Assembly (NCBI GenBank): GCA_039566865.1 | Contig: CM076949.1 | Location: forward strand, 13,679,501 to 13,743,500 | DNA length: 64,000 bases | Reading direction: 5' to 3' | DNA from: Aurelia coerulea | Taxonomy: Eukaryota > Cnidaria > Scyphozoa > Semaeostomeae > Ulmaridae | Shown: positions 19,464 to 30,015 of the stretch, in pieces | Layout: each line of letters starts with the position of its first letter | Numbering within the stretch: the stretch's first letter is position 1 | The notes under the pieces: model-generated | What the model was told of the DNA's origin: nothing | What the model saw: the letters and a program-made list of their open reading frames with translations, nothing else | Databases searched by the model: none | Made by a program: the position numbers and the translations under genes

Positions 19464-21637
19464 ATGGCATCAAATTGTGGCTTTTGCAGAAAGAATTGTA
19501 TGTCTTTCTTCAGCAAGGCGCGAAGGGGGGCTGTTATCTGTGATAGGTTAGGCACAAACTTTGCAAGGTAATTGACCATTCCGAGAAAACGTTGAAGATC
19601 AGTTTTCGTCTTAGGAATAGGCATGTCAAGGATGGCATTGATTTTGGTAGGATCTGGTTTTAAACCATCAGCTGAAACTGTATGTCCAAGGAATGTAAGT
19701 GACTTGGAAGCAAAAATACACTTGCTTTGATTCAGCTTTAAACCGCTTTTACGAATACGGGTGAGGCATGCACGTAAGCGTTGGTCGTGTTCTTCTTTTG
19801 ATGCGCCCCAGACAATGATGTCATCTTGTGAATTAGCACATCCTTCAATACCGGCAATGATATTGGCAACTTCAACTTGAAAAACTTCACTTGCAGAGTG
19901 AATTCCGAAAGGTAGGCGTTTGAAACGATAGCGCCCAAATGGAGTGCCAAATGTCAGCAAAGCTGCACTTTCATTGTCAACTTTGATTTGCCAGTAGCCA
20001 TTTGAGGCATCAAGTTTGGTGAAAAACTGTGCACCAGACATTTCAGAAATGATTTCTTCTGCAGTCGGTAATTTGTGGTGCTGTCGTTTAATTGCCTTGT
20101 TGAGTGGACGAGGGTCAAGGCAAATCCTCAACTTGCCATTAGGCTTTGAAACAATGACTAGAGCGTTGACCCAGTCAGTAGGCTTTTCTACAGGCTCAAT
20201 CACATCAAGCTTGATCATACGCTCTAACTCTTCTTTGAGTTTTGATTTGAGAGCGAGTGGAATTTTTCTTATAGGAGCAATGACTGGTTTCACGTCATCT
20301 TTAACTTCAATGTGATGGGTGCGTTCCAGGCAACCAATTACTCCAAAACAATCCGAAAACTCCTTTTCAATGGGAACATCAGTTTGAGAACTACCATTGA
20401 TTTTGTAGATCCGTTTAATCAAATTCAGCTTCTCAGAGGTATTCAAACCAATGATAGGGACTGAGTCAGTTTCAACAACAACAAACAAAACGTTGACAGT
20501 CTGACTCTTGTGCTTGATTGAAGCAATACACCTTCCTGCAACTGGTATCTCGGTACCATTATACGCTGAGAGCTTCACGGTTGCTGGCTTGAGTTTTGGA
20601 CGAGGAGATAACTTTTTGAGGAGATTCTTTGGAATGACATTACACTGTGCACCAGTATCAATTTTGAATAATGTATTGTTTCCATTCATTTCTAGTGCAA
20701 CTGACCAATCAGATTTACCATCATCTACAGCAGAAATATTCTTGGAGTAAGCTGAATTGGAAGGGCTTTCTTCATTAATTGAGTCAATAAAAAATTCATC
20801 ATCACAACTATCACTGGACGATGAAACTTCAGAGTACGAGTCATCAAATTTTTCTGCAACAGCTTTTACTTCTCTGTGAGGACAGCAAACTTCAAAGTGG
20901 TTCTTTCTTTTGCAAGACCTACATCTTTTTTCATAGGCCGGACATTTCCCACGGGGATGAGTGGAGTTGCAAAATTTGCATTTCTTGATTATATCATTCT
21001 CATGCTTGCTCTGTTTATCACGTTTATCTTTATTGTATTTCCTGTGTTCCTTTCCCATTTGACGGTTGACTTTATGAATATCTACATTGTCTTGATAAGA
21101 CCTTAATTCTTTGGCATGACGTCTGGTTTCTTCTGCAGCATGACCTGCAGCAACAGCTTTTTCTAAAGTAAGCTCTGCATCTCTGAGTAATCTTTCACGA
21201 AGGGAGCGATCAGCTACGCCACAAACAATCATGTCTCTAATCAATGAATCCTGAAGTGTATCAAATTCGCATTCAGAACTACGTCTTTTAAGCTCAGTAA
21301 CAAATTCATTAAACGACTGACCTTCTTGTTGCTTAAACGTAAAGAATTGATGACGAATGATCGTAATGTTTTTACGAGGATTGCAGTACTCATTGAACTT
21401 TTCAAGAACTGGTTTAAGTTTGAGGTTATCTCCTTCAGTATCAAACTGAAATGTTTCGTAAATATCTCTACCTTTAGGCCCAATACATGATAGAAGTATT
21501 GAAGTTTTAATTTTATCAGATTTCCCATCTGATTCGGTGGCTGTTAGAAAGAAATCAAAGTGCCTGCTCCATTTTTTCCATCCATGAGAAATATTTCCAT
21601 CCAATGAAAACGGCGAGGGAGGTTCCAGTTTATCCAT
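19464..21637 (-). CDS. Gypsy-1 gag-protease-RT, cut after RT
   Basis: A 725-residue open frame from ATG at 21637 (MDKLEPPSPF). Gag is followed by two zinc knuckles (CKFCNSTHPRGKC and CRSCKRKNHFEVC), an aspartic protease with KIDTGAQCN, and RT with KLDASNGYW and SQDDIIVWG. It ends where RT thumb sequence (FFLQKPQFDA) meets the inverted copy. Known Gypsy polyproteins continue into RNase H and integrase; here that continuation is displaced to 17641 downward. The arrangement resembles K02A2.6-like invertebrate Gypsy elements. It could still express a truncated product. Confidence 0.9.
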
Positions 21638-21684
21638 GTCTCAATAACGTTGAATCTATCGAAGCTTCTACTCCAAATAGAACT

Positions 21685-21699
21685 GTACACCTGACACCA
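21685..21699 (-). other. Gypsy-1 primer binding site
   Basis: Directly inside the 5' LTR, the minus strand reads TGGTGTCAGGTGTAC. Starting with TGG, the complement of a tRNA CCA end, it is the expected minus-strand primer site. The tRNA was not identified. Confidence 0.7.
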
Positions 21700-21912
21700 T
21701 GTTGTATCTATCCTTAGATCAAAGAGCAGAACAGAAAATAGGCCAATCACTAATAAAGCAAGTTATAAATCTCTCTAGCACTTTAAATAAGATTATTATC
21801 ATTATCATAGCACGAGCGGCACGAGCCATGACAAGCAAAACTAAAATTCAAGATGGCGGCTTAAACAACAACGAGGCTCAGAACCCAAAACGAGGTTAAT
21901 AGTCATACAACA
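21700..21912 (-). repeat. Gypsy-1 LTR (5' by element orientation), 213 bp
   Basis: TG...CA ends, adjacent to the primer binding site and followed by the target duplication AATTC. Contains 32 bp (ttaaataagattattatc and neighbours) absent from the other LTR. Confidence 0.9.
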
Positions 21913-21917
21913 AATTC

Positions 21918-23118
21918 AACTAAACTATCTGTAGAAACCGACTGATCATCTCTGGAATTAAACGCTTCGCGTATGGATTCTAATCCCTCGTCATGTGGTA
22001 TGCTTGGATACAAACCAACTACATCTATTGTACATAAAATAGCGTCATGTGGAAGACCATCCATTTCATCAAGCTTCTGCAAAAAAACGATTTGTATCTT
22101 TTACATAAGAATGTACTTTTTAGCCAATGGTTGCAAGTTATGGTCCAAAAATTACGAAATATTCTCCGTAAAATAACCTGAATTGGAGATGACAGGTCTT
22201 CCTGGGAGACTGTTCAATCTTTTATGGATTTTTGGCAAGAGATAGAAGCGTCCTACCTTGGGGTTATCAACTAAAAAATACTCTAATGTTTTTTCATCAA
22301 TATCCCCTCTTTCCCTAATAATGCCAATAGCATCATCGATGATATTCTGTAGACGTTCCGATGGATCGCTATCAAGTTTTAGGTATAAGTTTGAATCCCC
22401 AAGCTGGTTTAGGGCTTCCAATATGTAGTCTTCCCTATCCCACACTGCTACCCCTGAACCCTTATCAGCCTCCCTGATAAGGATCGAACGGTCTGCCTTC
22501 AGGTTATTTAACGCTGATCTTTCCTCCGTGCTTAAATTACTAAAATTACAACCATTTGCCCATAATTTCATAATATCACCCTCTAACCTAGAAATAAATA
22601 CCTCAATAGCAACATCTTTGTGTCTTGGATTAAATTTGCTTTTTGGCCTATGTTACGGGACCCCAGAAAGACCCTGTTCCTCCTTAAAATGCCACTTTAA
22701 CCTAAGCCTCCTTCCAAAATTTTCCAAATCAATATGAAAATTGAGATAAATCAATTTTCCTTGGTGTTGATACAAATTTAAGGCCCTTGGACAAAACCAA
22801 AATCTCTGAATTACTTAGAGCCCGTTGCGAAAGATTAATAACTCTATTATTTTCAAATCGTCTTCCAGTCTTCCATCCGCATCTCTTCTAACTTCAAAAG
22901 CCATTCTGTTGTTTCTGTTTGCGCTTTCAAGATTTCCACTGCTTTCCCCGTGTGTTCTCGATCTCTCTTCTAATCCCAACGGTTGGTTTTCAAAATCATC
23001 TGCAATCAATTCCGTTCTTATTTGATCCATGTCCCTTGTATTTTCGTAATCAGCGTGATTTTCTTGAACACTATCACTTTCGTTGGGGGTCCAGAATGAG
23101 TTGATATCCTCAAAAAAT
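21918..23118 (-). pseudogene. PLE-A segment 1: Penelope N-terminal region and RT start
   Basis: Minus strand from about 23118: SFWTPNESDS, then EVRRDADGRL, VLSKGLKF and, after damage, a 139-residue open frame (22571-22152) with IREADKGSGVAVWDREDY, YLLPKIHKRLNSLPGRPVIS. These are characteristic Penelope RT motifs. It continues, with stops, through PHDAILCTIDVVGLYPSIPH and SLVELN to the Gypsy insertion site. Orientation and sequence match segments 2 and 3 to the left. Confidence 0.85.
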
Positions 23119-23204
23119 GTAATATTTGCGAGGAATTAGAATCCATACGCGAAGCGCTTAATCCCAGAGATGATCAGTCGGTTTCTACAGATAGTTTAGT
23201 TGAA

Positions 23205-23542
23205 TTGACGAAATTGGTGTTAAAAACAACTTTTTTTTAGTTTAACGGGGAGTTTTTCCAGCAAGTGTGGGGTACAGCTATAGGAACAGAATATGCACCA
23301 TCATACGCTATTCTATTTTTTGCGGCTTTGGAACAAAAACTCCTTGATCAACATGTAGAAAAACCTTGGCTTTGGTGGCGTTACATCGATAACGTCTTTT
23401 TGGTTTGGACACACGGGGAGGAAAAGTTGTTAAATGATGAGCATCGAAAGCTCTTTGAGAATAGAATATTTATAGCTTTTCGGAGGGCAAAAAATTTAAA
23501 GGACACTTTAGTAAAGGCAAAACTTAAGCCAAGCCGTTGGTA
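23205..23542 (+). pseudogene. PLE-B RT C-terminal fragment with internal deletion
   Basis: Open frame with VWGTAIGTEYAPSYA, LWWRYIDNVFLVW (catalytic IDN in place of the usual IDD) and THGEEKLL, then directly NDEHRKLFENR and RRAKNLKDTLVKAKLKP. Comparison with PLE-A shows the thumb region (about 130 residues present at 5750-6200) is deleted between EEKLL and NDEHRK. Upstream the frame is broken near 23235. Confidence 0.85.
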
Positions 23543-24061
23543 GAGGAACAAATGGAGAAGGGCACTTTTAGATGTAACGATAGAAGGAGCTGTCAAATCT
23601 GCCCCATTGTCGTGGAGGGGGATACTTTCGGAAATTTTGATGAATCTCGATCTTTCACTAACTTTTCGGGGCATGCAATTACAACTCGCAAAATTTGGTT
23701 TACCCGTTGCAATGTAATGTCTGCATCAAAAAAATATGTTGGCAGTACGAAGACGAAGTTTCGAAAAAGGTTCAATGTGTATAAGTCGTATTTTCCCACT
23801 TATACCCGCATATACAATGACGGCAGTCTTGACAGAGGTAAGCCAGTCCCACAGGCAAACTTCTTTGCTTATTCTTTCGGCGAGGGTCACCCGGGTAGAT
23901 TTTCAGTTACTGTAAAAATCATAGATGGGGCTTACGATATATTTCCGGTTAGACGTAAAGAGTTGTTTTGGCAATATATATTGGGGACTTTCATACCAAA
24001 TGGTTTGAACGAAAGGGCAGCGGACGTTGAGCTGAATATGTTTGCCTGCGGTATTATTTAA
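23537..24061 (+). CDS. PLE-B GIY-YIG endonuclease domain
   Basis: A 174-residue open frame, shifted relative to RT. The linker has the conserved cysteine motif CNDRRSCQICPIV. The GIY-YIG nuclease is represented by KYVGSTKTKFRKRFNVYKS (the YVG strand and catalytic-type Arg) and ELFWQYILGTFIPNGLNER, typical of EN-containing Penelope-like elements. In a live element it nicks target DNA for insertion. The TAA at 24060 is followed by the 3' region. Frame displacement from RT makes function unlikely. Confidence 0.85.
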   Translation: MVEEQMEKGTFRCNDRRSCQICPIVVEGDTFGNFDESRSFTNFSGHAITTRKIWFTRCNVMSASKKYVGSTKTKFRKRFNVYKSYFPTYTRIYNDGSLDRGKPVPQANFFAYSFGEGHPGRFSVTVKIIDGAYDIFPVRRKELFWQYILGTFIPNGLNERAADVELNMFACGII

Positions 24062-24197
24062 ATTCTATCGATTAATTGGATAAGTTTTGGTCCAAGTCAT
24101 CGGACGAATAGGCGTGCACTCTGACATACTTCGTGTATAATACACGTGATGGCAGGGTGGAATCCCCTGTCAAGCCATCCAGGATTTAGCAATTTAA

Positions 24198-25247
24198 CAG
24201 AGACGTAGGAACTGGGGGGGGGGGGGCACTGGAGGCACGTGCCCCCCAAGATTTTGCAATAAGCAAAGAAGTGCCCTTCTTATTTTCAAGAAGTGCCCCT
24301 TTAGCTTAACCCTAATCCTACCGGGGGGGGGGTGTTTTCCACCCCCCCTGTCGGTTTCTTGCAGAGCATTCTTTAACGACAAAAGCTATGACCCTCAAAC
24401 TCTCTGACAACTACTAATTATCTATTAGCTACATTTTGACAATTAAATTTTTGAACAATAGGTGTCACGTGACAGGTGACACTACCATATTTGGAGCAAG
24501 GTATTGGAAAAATTAATGATTTTGATATTTTTACTACCAGAATTAGTTCCAAATGTTGACTATTGTATTTTAAAAGAATCAGCAAACAATTAGCTTTCTA
24601 TTGTTGTCAATAACAATGGAATTTGCTGACGTCAGCATTCTTAAATGATGACGTCACTCGGGCCGTCATTTTGGGTCATTTTGGCAAATTTTGAAGATTT
24701 TTCCAACAAATTTCGTTTAAAAAGCATAGAATTGCGTTATGCAATACTTTAAAAGCATTTCGAACCAATTATTATCAATTTTTGGCAGAAAAACACAGTT
24801 TTTAGTTATGACGTCATCAATTTTCGTCATTTTCATCCAAAATAACGGTCTAAAAACACCTAAATGCACCATATTTGAAAGGGAAATGAATAATACGCCA
24901 AATAAGAATGGAAAAAGTCATTCAGATTACCTTTATTCCGTTTTTAGAACGAATAAGCTAGAAAACCATATATTTTGACATTTTCCGGCATTATGACGTC
25001 ATATTGACGTCACCTAATGAGGTAGCCACGCCCAAAACTACCAATCAGTTAAGAATAGTTAGGACTACGCCCTTGCCAAGTTTCAATGATTTCCCATTAG
25101 TCTACGGCCAATTATAGAGGGGGGGTGGAAAGCACCCCCCCCCCCGGCTATGTTAGATCAAAAAAAGCCCGGTAGGATTAGGGTTAAGAGAAAAGTGCCC
25201 TTGAAGTGTCGTGCCCCTCCAAGTTTCAAATGCTTCCTACGTCCCTG
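24198..25247. mobile_element. hAT-type MITE, 8-bp TSD, with nested TTAA element
   Basis: Termini CAGAGACGTAGGAACTG and GCTTCCTACGTCCCTG; target duplication CAATTTAA at 24190-24197 and 25248-25255. Same family as 54596-54762, which lacks the nested insertion. Both have the block AAGAAGTGCCC and a long G tract near the left end. It has no coding capacity. Confidence 0.9.
24310..25183. mobile_element. TTAA-flanked element, 874 bp, nested in MITE
   Basis: TIR CCCTAATCCTACCGGG and its mirror, flanked by TTAA at 24306-24309 and 25184-25187. The empty site is visible in the sister MITE at 54596-54762 (tagcttaatgg), proving the insertion. TTAA duplication and a CCCT start fit piggyBac- or Kolobok-type elements. 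G8-13 tracts lie just inside both ends. No transposase seen. Confidence 0.88.
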
Positions 25248-25548
25248 CAATTTAAGCAAATCCTTGGAGGGTATTTTGGAGCCTCCCTTCTTGGTCCGGT
25301 GTCGTGGACTTTAACAACTTGGATTTTAATCCCTTGTCAAATTTAAAAAGGCCGAAGCTAAAAAACATCCTTTGAGAAACAGCAACATTTCTTTTTGTTT
25401 TAAAGTGTCATGCATGCATTTCAGCACACAGTAAGGTTTTTTATAAAAATTATAGCGATTCTAATTTCACGTAATACCCTGGAGTCTTTTTATTTACGTT
25501 TATGTGAGTTTTTACCTATAAATACTTGACTGTTCAGAATGAAAAGCA

Positions 25549-25577
25549 CTGAGGAAGATTTTTATAATCGAAACGTC
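25549..25577 (+). ncRNA. Decayed hammerhead-like motif at PLE-B 3' end
   Basis: CTGAGGAAG ... CGAAACGTC resembles the conserved boxes CTGATGA and GAAAC of hammerhead ribozymes, known in Penelope-like terminal repeats. Here the first box has T to G and stem II is not convincing, so it is probably inactive. Confidence 0.4.
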
Positions 25578-25599
25578 TGGTTTTAACAGTTGTGTTTTT

Positions 25600-25705
25600 A
25601 TCTATTATTATCATCATTATTATTATTATTATTATTATTATTTGGATATTATTATTATTATTATTATTATTATTATCATTATTATTACTTTTATTATTAT
25701 TATTT
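25600..25705 (+). repeat. (ATT)n microsatellite
   Basis: Imperfect ATT/ATC triplets directly after the PLE-B 3' region. Confidence 0.95.
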
Positions 25706-25910
25706 AACTCTCGATAAAATATTCACATTCTCAACACATTAATCAAGCAAAGGGTGTCTCAAATTTCCTTTGCATGCCTTAGCTTCAGAATAATTACTAT
25801 AAAAATTTTGCCCCTCCCTCCCGGGTTTCGTTTTGAGATTCATTCAAATGTTAAATATGGACCATGCAATCTTTCTTACATATGAGACAACGTTTGATCC
25901 CCCTATGCTT

Positions 25911-26119
25911 TAGACTTGCCCCAAGTCTATCTCTTCCGTCCGTCTACCGTTCCCTTTTTACGGTAGTTCCTGGATCCGCTATTTCATGGATCTACCATTC
26001 CAACATTCCGTCAAGAGAGCTCGGAACATTGGAATTGCGGATCCAGGAAATGGCGGATCAAGGAACTACTGTACAGGGAACGGTAGACGGACGGAAGAGA
26101 TAGACTTGGGGCAAGTCTA
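25911..26119. mobile_element. MITE with 9-bp TSD, 209 bp (Mutator-like)
   Basis: Near-complete palindrome. TIR begins TAGACTTGCCCCAAGTCTAT. Target duplication CCTATGCTT at 25902-25910 and 26120-26128. A 9-bp TSD suggests a MULE-type transposase in trans. Frames across it are mirror artefacts. Confidence 0.9.
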
Positions 26120-26128
26120 CCTATGCTT

Positions 26129-27469
26129 TTGCTCTCTGTCTGCCAAATTTCAGCTAATTTCGTCAAGCCGTTGGGTACAGGGAGATGTCTGAATACCAAT
26201 TTGGTTGTTGAAAATTGATTTTGAGAAAAGCGCTGAAACAGTTTCTTAGGGTATAATTCCACTATTGTAAATGATTAACATAAATCTGGCCACAAGAGTA
26301 AACAGAGTAATCCTGTATGTATTTAGCGCAGAGTTTGCAATCACATAATTGGTATTATAACCGCAAAATTCATTCAACAGGAAATCAAAGGCACTTGAAA
26401 ATTCAACCTTTAGTTCTCAAATATTCCTTGTCATGTAAACAGCATTTTCTCAGCTGAAAAGACCTTTCTTTAAATTGCCTATAATTCGCTGAAAAATAAA
26501 GTAAAATTCCTTGACACTATAAGAAATAGTTGGTAGATGTGTGTGCTATAAAAATTCAAAAACTGATTGGATAAAATATTTTATCGTCCTGAAGGGGTAC
26601 AGTAACCTTAAAGACCAATGACGGAGATATAAGGTGACTTAAACTAGCTGTTAACGCAGTTAAGTAAGTGCAGCTCATGGTATTATTCATAATAACATTC
26701 GGCAGATTGTCAAAAAAATAAATGTCACAGTGGATATTTCGGAGCATGTGTTTGAAATCAAGTTAAATTGCAGCTTTTTGAGGTAAAACAATTAAAGAAC
26801 TACGAGAGCTGATTGTAAATTTCAAGACTGCATTACACGACTACAATACTCATTAGAACTCAATGTGATATTAATCTCAATTCAAGTCTTCAATTGCAAT
26901 TTTAAAACTCAGTTAATCATTGTCAGTTCATTTTGTACTTTCTTGGACTGCAAGGCTTTCTTTTCCCCAGGTGTTACCTCAAATAGTGTATGATTTTCTC
27001 ATTGGCCATTGATCAACACTGGTATTTTGAAGTAAAAATAGTTTTGATGTTTTAGAAGTAATACAGTAGCTTTCATCATTTCTTTGTAATTAGCTCAGAA
27101 TGTCAATTATCTGCTTCCATCTGCATCAATCAGCCTTTTCAATAATATTCAAACAACTTGATGCATGAAGGCAACACACAAAGTGTTCCCCTTTTCAATT
27201 CTGTGTCAAATAACAGATTTTGTATTATGCCTCAAATGAAAACAAGTCTTGAGGGTATATGATGCACAACAGTTGTCCATAAAAATTCTTCAAAAGTTCA
27301 TCTGATAACAGTTTGTATCCAAGTTAAAAAGTCACAAGGTGTGAAGAATGGTCACAGAAGCAATGCTGATCCTATGCTTTTTGGTCTTTGCAAGAATGTG
27401 CATCCAGCAGTTATCTTATGCTGCGTTGGTCTTTGAATGTCAATGGTTAAAGAAGCAAATACTGATCCA
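26129..27469. other. No gene seen
   Basis: AT-rich sequence with only short chance frames on both strands and no recognisable repeat boundary. Confidence 0.5.
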
Positions 27470-28379
27470 ATGCTGTGCAAACAGTTACAGGAATATGAAC
27501 AGTTAATACGCAGATAGTGATCCAATGCTGTGTTAATCTTTACATGGGCTGTCACAAATTAATAAGTAACCTTTCATTTCTGCAACAAAATGTAAATGAG
27601 ATATCAAGCTTTTGTGTATGAGATATATATGTGCATGGTCATATGGCAATATTAAAGGGGCCTTTGCAACGAGCATGGTTTGTGAATACACCATTTGTGG
27701 TCGTTTCATTGTCACCATTTTACAGTCCACAAAAATGACCTCCAGTAAAAAGATGGCACATGCAAGGTATGGTAATTGAAAAAGCCGATTTAAGTACCTA
27801 AGTAGATAACAGAAATATACTGAAAAAAATTTGTGCTAAAGGAGGGGAAAAATTAATCAAGAAGCCAATCAAAATACTTTCAGGTGCAAAGAATCATGGT
27901 TGAAAGATCCTTTCAATTATCTTTCTTTTGCAATCCTCTCTTGTGATTTTCTATGCAATGGGAAATTATCTCTTCTGTTCTGAAACAATCCATGGCACAT
28001 TTATGCACCAGATGTTTGCAGTTTTCAAAGCAAAAAGAAAACTACTGTTCTAAAGTGCAACAATACTCTATTAAAAGATGAATTCTTACCATTTCTAATC
28101 AAATACATAAAGCCCCGAGTTAGGATTGTGAATAATAGATACCAAGTACCCATCTAATAAGAAAAATGCATGATTGTTATCTGTGAAAAATTTTCAAGTG
28201 CTGTATCATCTTGTGTTTTACTAAAGAAAGAGCCTTGACAAATATTTCCAAAAGTAATTCAGCATCCTGAATGATCAGATTCGCTTAATTTGCTGTTTGT
28301 TTTAGTTGGTTTTGAATGGTTTTAAAGTAGTAGCTTTTATTGCCACAATATATGCAATTCACTGTTTATTATAACCACA

Positions 28380-28670
28380 ATGGGTGATTCACTTATTCTT
28401 TCCACAATGGGAAAGTTACCGTTGTTGGGTGCCTCAGTGGGCATTTCTGATATATTTGCTTTTGCTGCTACAAGACAAATGGCAATACCACAATGGTTTT
28501 AAAGGCAATTCACTGTTTATCACCACAATGGGTGATTTATTTTTCTTTCCACAATGGGAAAGACACTGTTGTTGGATGCCTCAGTGGGCATTTCTGATAT
28601 ATTTGCTTTTGTTGCTACAAGTGGCGATACCAAAATAGGTTTATACGTTTCATTTGTTGCCACAAAGGGC
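28380..28670. repeat. 147-bp tandem duplication
   Basis: 'ctttccacaatgggaaag' and 'gcatttctgatatatttgct' occur twice, 147 bp apart (for example 28441 and 28588). Open frames across it follow from the repeat. Confidence 0.85.
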
Positions 28671-28714
28671 AGGTCATTGCTGTTTATTTGTGAAAGCGTA
28701 AGAAACGCGCTTAG

Positions 28715-28935
28715 GCCTTCGTTGATGAAATCTTCCTTCCACTTCTGGAGCCTATCCGCTGCAAAACAATAAATTGTCAACACAGCAGAGAGGATAAAAA
28801 GAAATCCTCTCATATTTACTATGAAATGAGATTTAAAAAATTATTTGATACGTACCAGAGTCAGTGACAATCCCCTTCTTCTTCTCGCAATGAACGTGAG
28901 CCAACTTCTTGGGCAGTCAGCAAAGCAAGCAGGAT
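28715..28935 (-). other. Candidate two-exon transcript, copy B
   Basis: Minus strand: exon with SWLTFIARRRRGLSLTL, donor CTG|gtacgtat with intron start at 28855, acceptor attgttttgcag ending at 28759 (97-bp intron), then RIGSRSGRKISSTKA and stop. Frame, splice positions and tail match copy A (FIARRRRRFS, RSGKEDVSST). A perfect NRF-1-like GCGCATGCGC lies just upstream at 29031-29040. The unspliced frame MRGFLFILSAVL is also shared. Function unknown. Confidence 0.35.
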
Positions 28936-29051
28936 GCCAGAAATTCTGTTGTTGTTGATGTTTGGTTTTGCATCCATACGTGGAGATCGACACAGGAATT
29001 TCAATCAACCCGTCTAAATGTCTGCTACGCGCATGCGCTTAAGCAGCAATC

Positions 29052-29749
29052 AGGGGCCTGGGCAATCTAAATATAACCTATTGAATTTCATTGTATTTGA
29101 TGATATCGAGAGATTAGCAAAATCAATTAGACAAATGAAAGCACTAAGCCATCTTTTGTTCTATTTTTAAACGAGGCGCTATATGTCCGTCATTTGTCTT
29201 TAAATCACGTGACTGCGTGATGCGTCTTAATTGTTAACATCAAATTTTCTTACTTTCTTACGCGATTTCAAGTCCATCACAAACAGAAAATCACAAGTCA
29301 TTGGCATTGACTTGATTCAAAGGATAATAAGTGCATCTAATAGGAGCTAACACTCCCCCTCCCCCATTTTTTCAAAGATTTAAGAAGTTTTATAAATTTA
29401 GAATCTTTTTTGACGAGACCCCCCACACTCTTGTTGCTTCACTCGCAGTCGCAGCAATCATCCCACCCACTTTAAAGCCTCTGCTAAAATCTGAAATTAA
29501 TGAAAAATTAAGAAACTTCTCAATGGGTGACTGGGGGGGGGGGTGACTTCTGGTAAACAGAATAACACAAGGTCTAATATTGTTCAAATTTTATCAAGGC
29601 TATTGTTAATTTATACGCTGTGCTTAAATAAATTGCTCAGGCCTAAAGGCTAAACCTCTGGTTTGCAGGAAGAGGTGAATATGAGCTTTCAAGATTGATA
29701 TCTTTGCTCTCAAAGTACCAATATCAACAAACGAGGTATCCATAACTAT
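29052..29749. other. No gene seen
   Basis: Contains C and G tracts at 29350 and 29532 that may bound a small repeat; nothing firm. Confidence 0.4.
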
Positions 29750-30015
29750 CGAGATAACTATCGAGGAACATTTTTAGAGTGATTAGACATTGATTGAAGC
29801 TAAATGCCCTGTGCTGGAGTCAACCAAATCAATATATATGTTTTTTGGCATACCCGGTATATGTATTGAGGTGAAAGCGGTGAGGGCTGCACCGTTTCTT
29901 GTTGTGTCGTTGTACCGTCCTCCAGACGCGCCAGTTGAAATCTTTCGTCAACTGGAAGAGTGTTTACAGGTTCTCGACAAAGGTGACACAAACTGTGATT
30001 TTTTGGAGGGCCCCT
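29750..30015 (+). pseudogene. LINE AP-endonuclease fragment
   Basis: Frame reads GICIEVKAVRAAPFLVVSLYRPPDAPVEIFRQLEECLQ then LDKG, the strand and YRPP region of the apurinic-like endonuclease of CR1/Jockey-type LINEs. The catalytic GDFN motif that should follow is absent (CDFLEG). This is an isolated fragment with no RT nearby. Confidence 0.75.

Larger units (their letters stand above)
16066..21912 (-). mobile_element. Gypsy LTR retrotransposon (Gypsy-1), internally rearranged
   Basis: LTRs at 16066-16246 and 21700-21912 start TGTTGTATCT and end CATACAACA on the plus strand. The outer flanks AATTC (16061-16065 and 21913-21917) are the 5-bp target duplication in PLE-A. Gag-protease-RT runs minus from 21637, but the RNase H-integrase part is present twice as an inverted pair around 17641/17642. 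A 56-bp stretch of PLE flank (16247-16302) also lies inside, next to the left LTR. The element cannot be expressed as one polyprotein. Confidence 0.9.
23119..25605 (+). mobile_element. Penelope-like element PLE-B, head-to-head with PLE-A
   Basis: Starts near 23119 with the sequence PLE-A has at about 21985 (ggattagaatccatacg, in inverted orientation). It carries the RT C-terminal part, a GIY-YIG endonuclease, and a 3' region ending in a decayed hammerhead-like motif and an (ATT)n tract. A hAT-type MITE (24198-25247) is inserted in the 3' untranslated part. It is 5'-truncated and internally deleted. Confidence 0.8.
27470..29051. repeat. Duplicated segment, copy B
   Basis: Direct-orientation partner of 1-1372, with a comparable order of blocks. 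It is longer because of an insertion near 27780-28250 and an internal tandem duplication at 28380-28670. It ends at the same GCATGCGCTT block (29031-29040) as copy A. Confidence 0.65.

Noticed and set aside
29330..29560. Possible MITE between C and G tracts
   Set aside because: The ends are only loosely inverted and no target duplication could be read.
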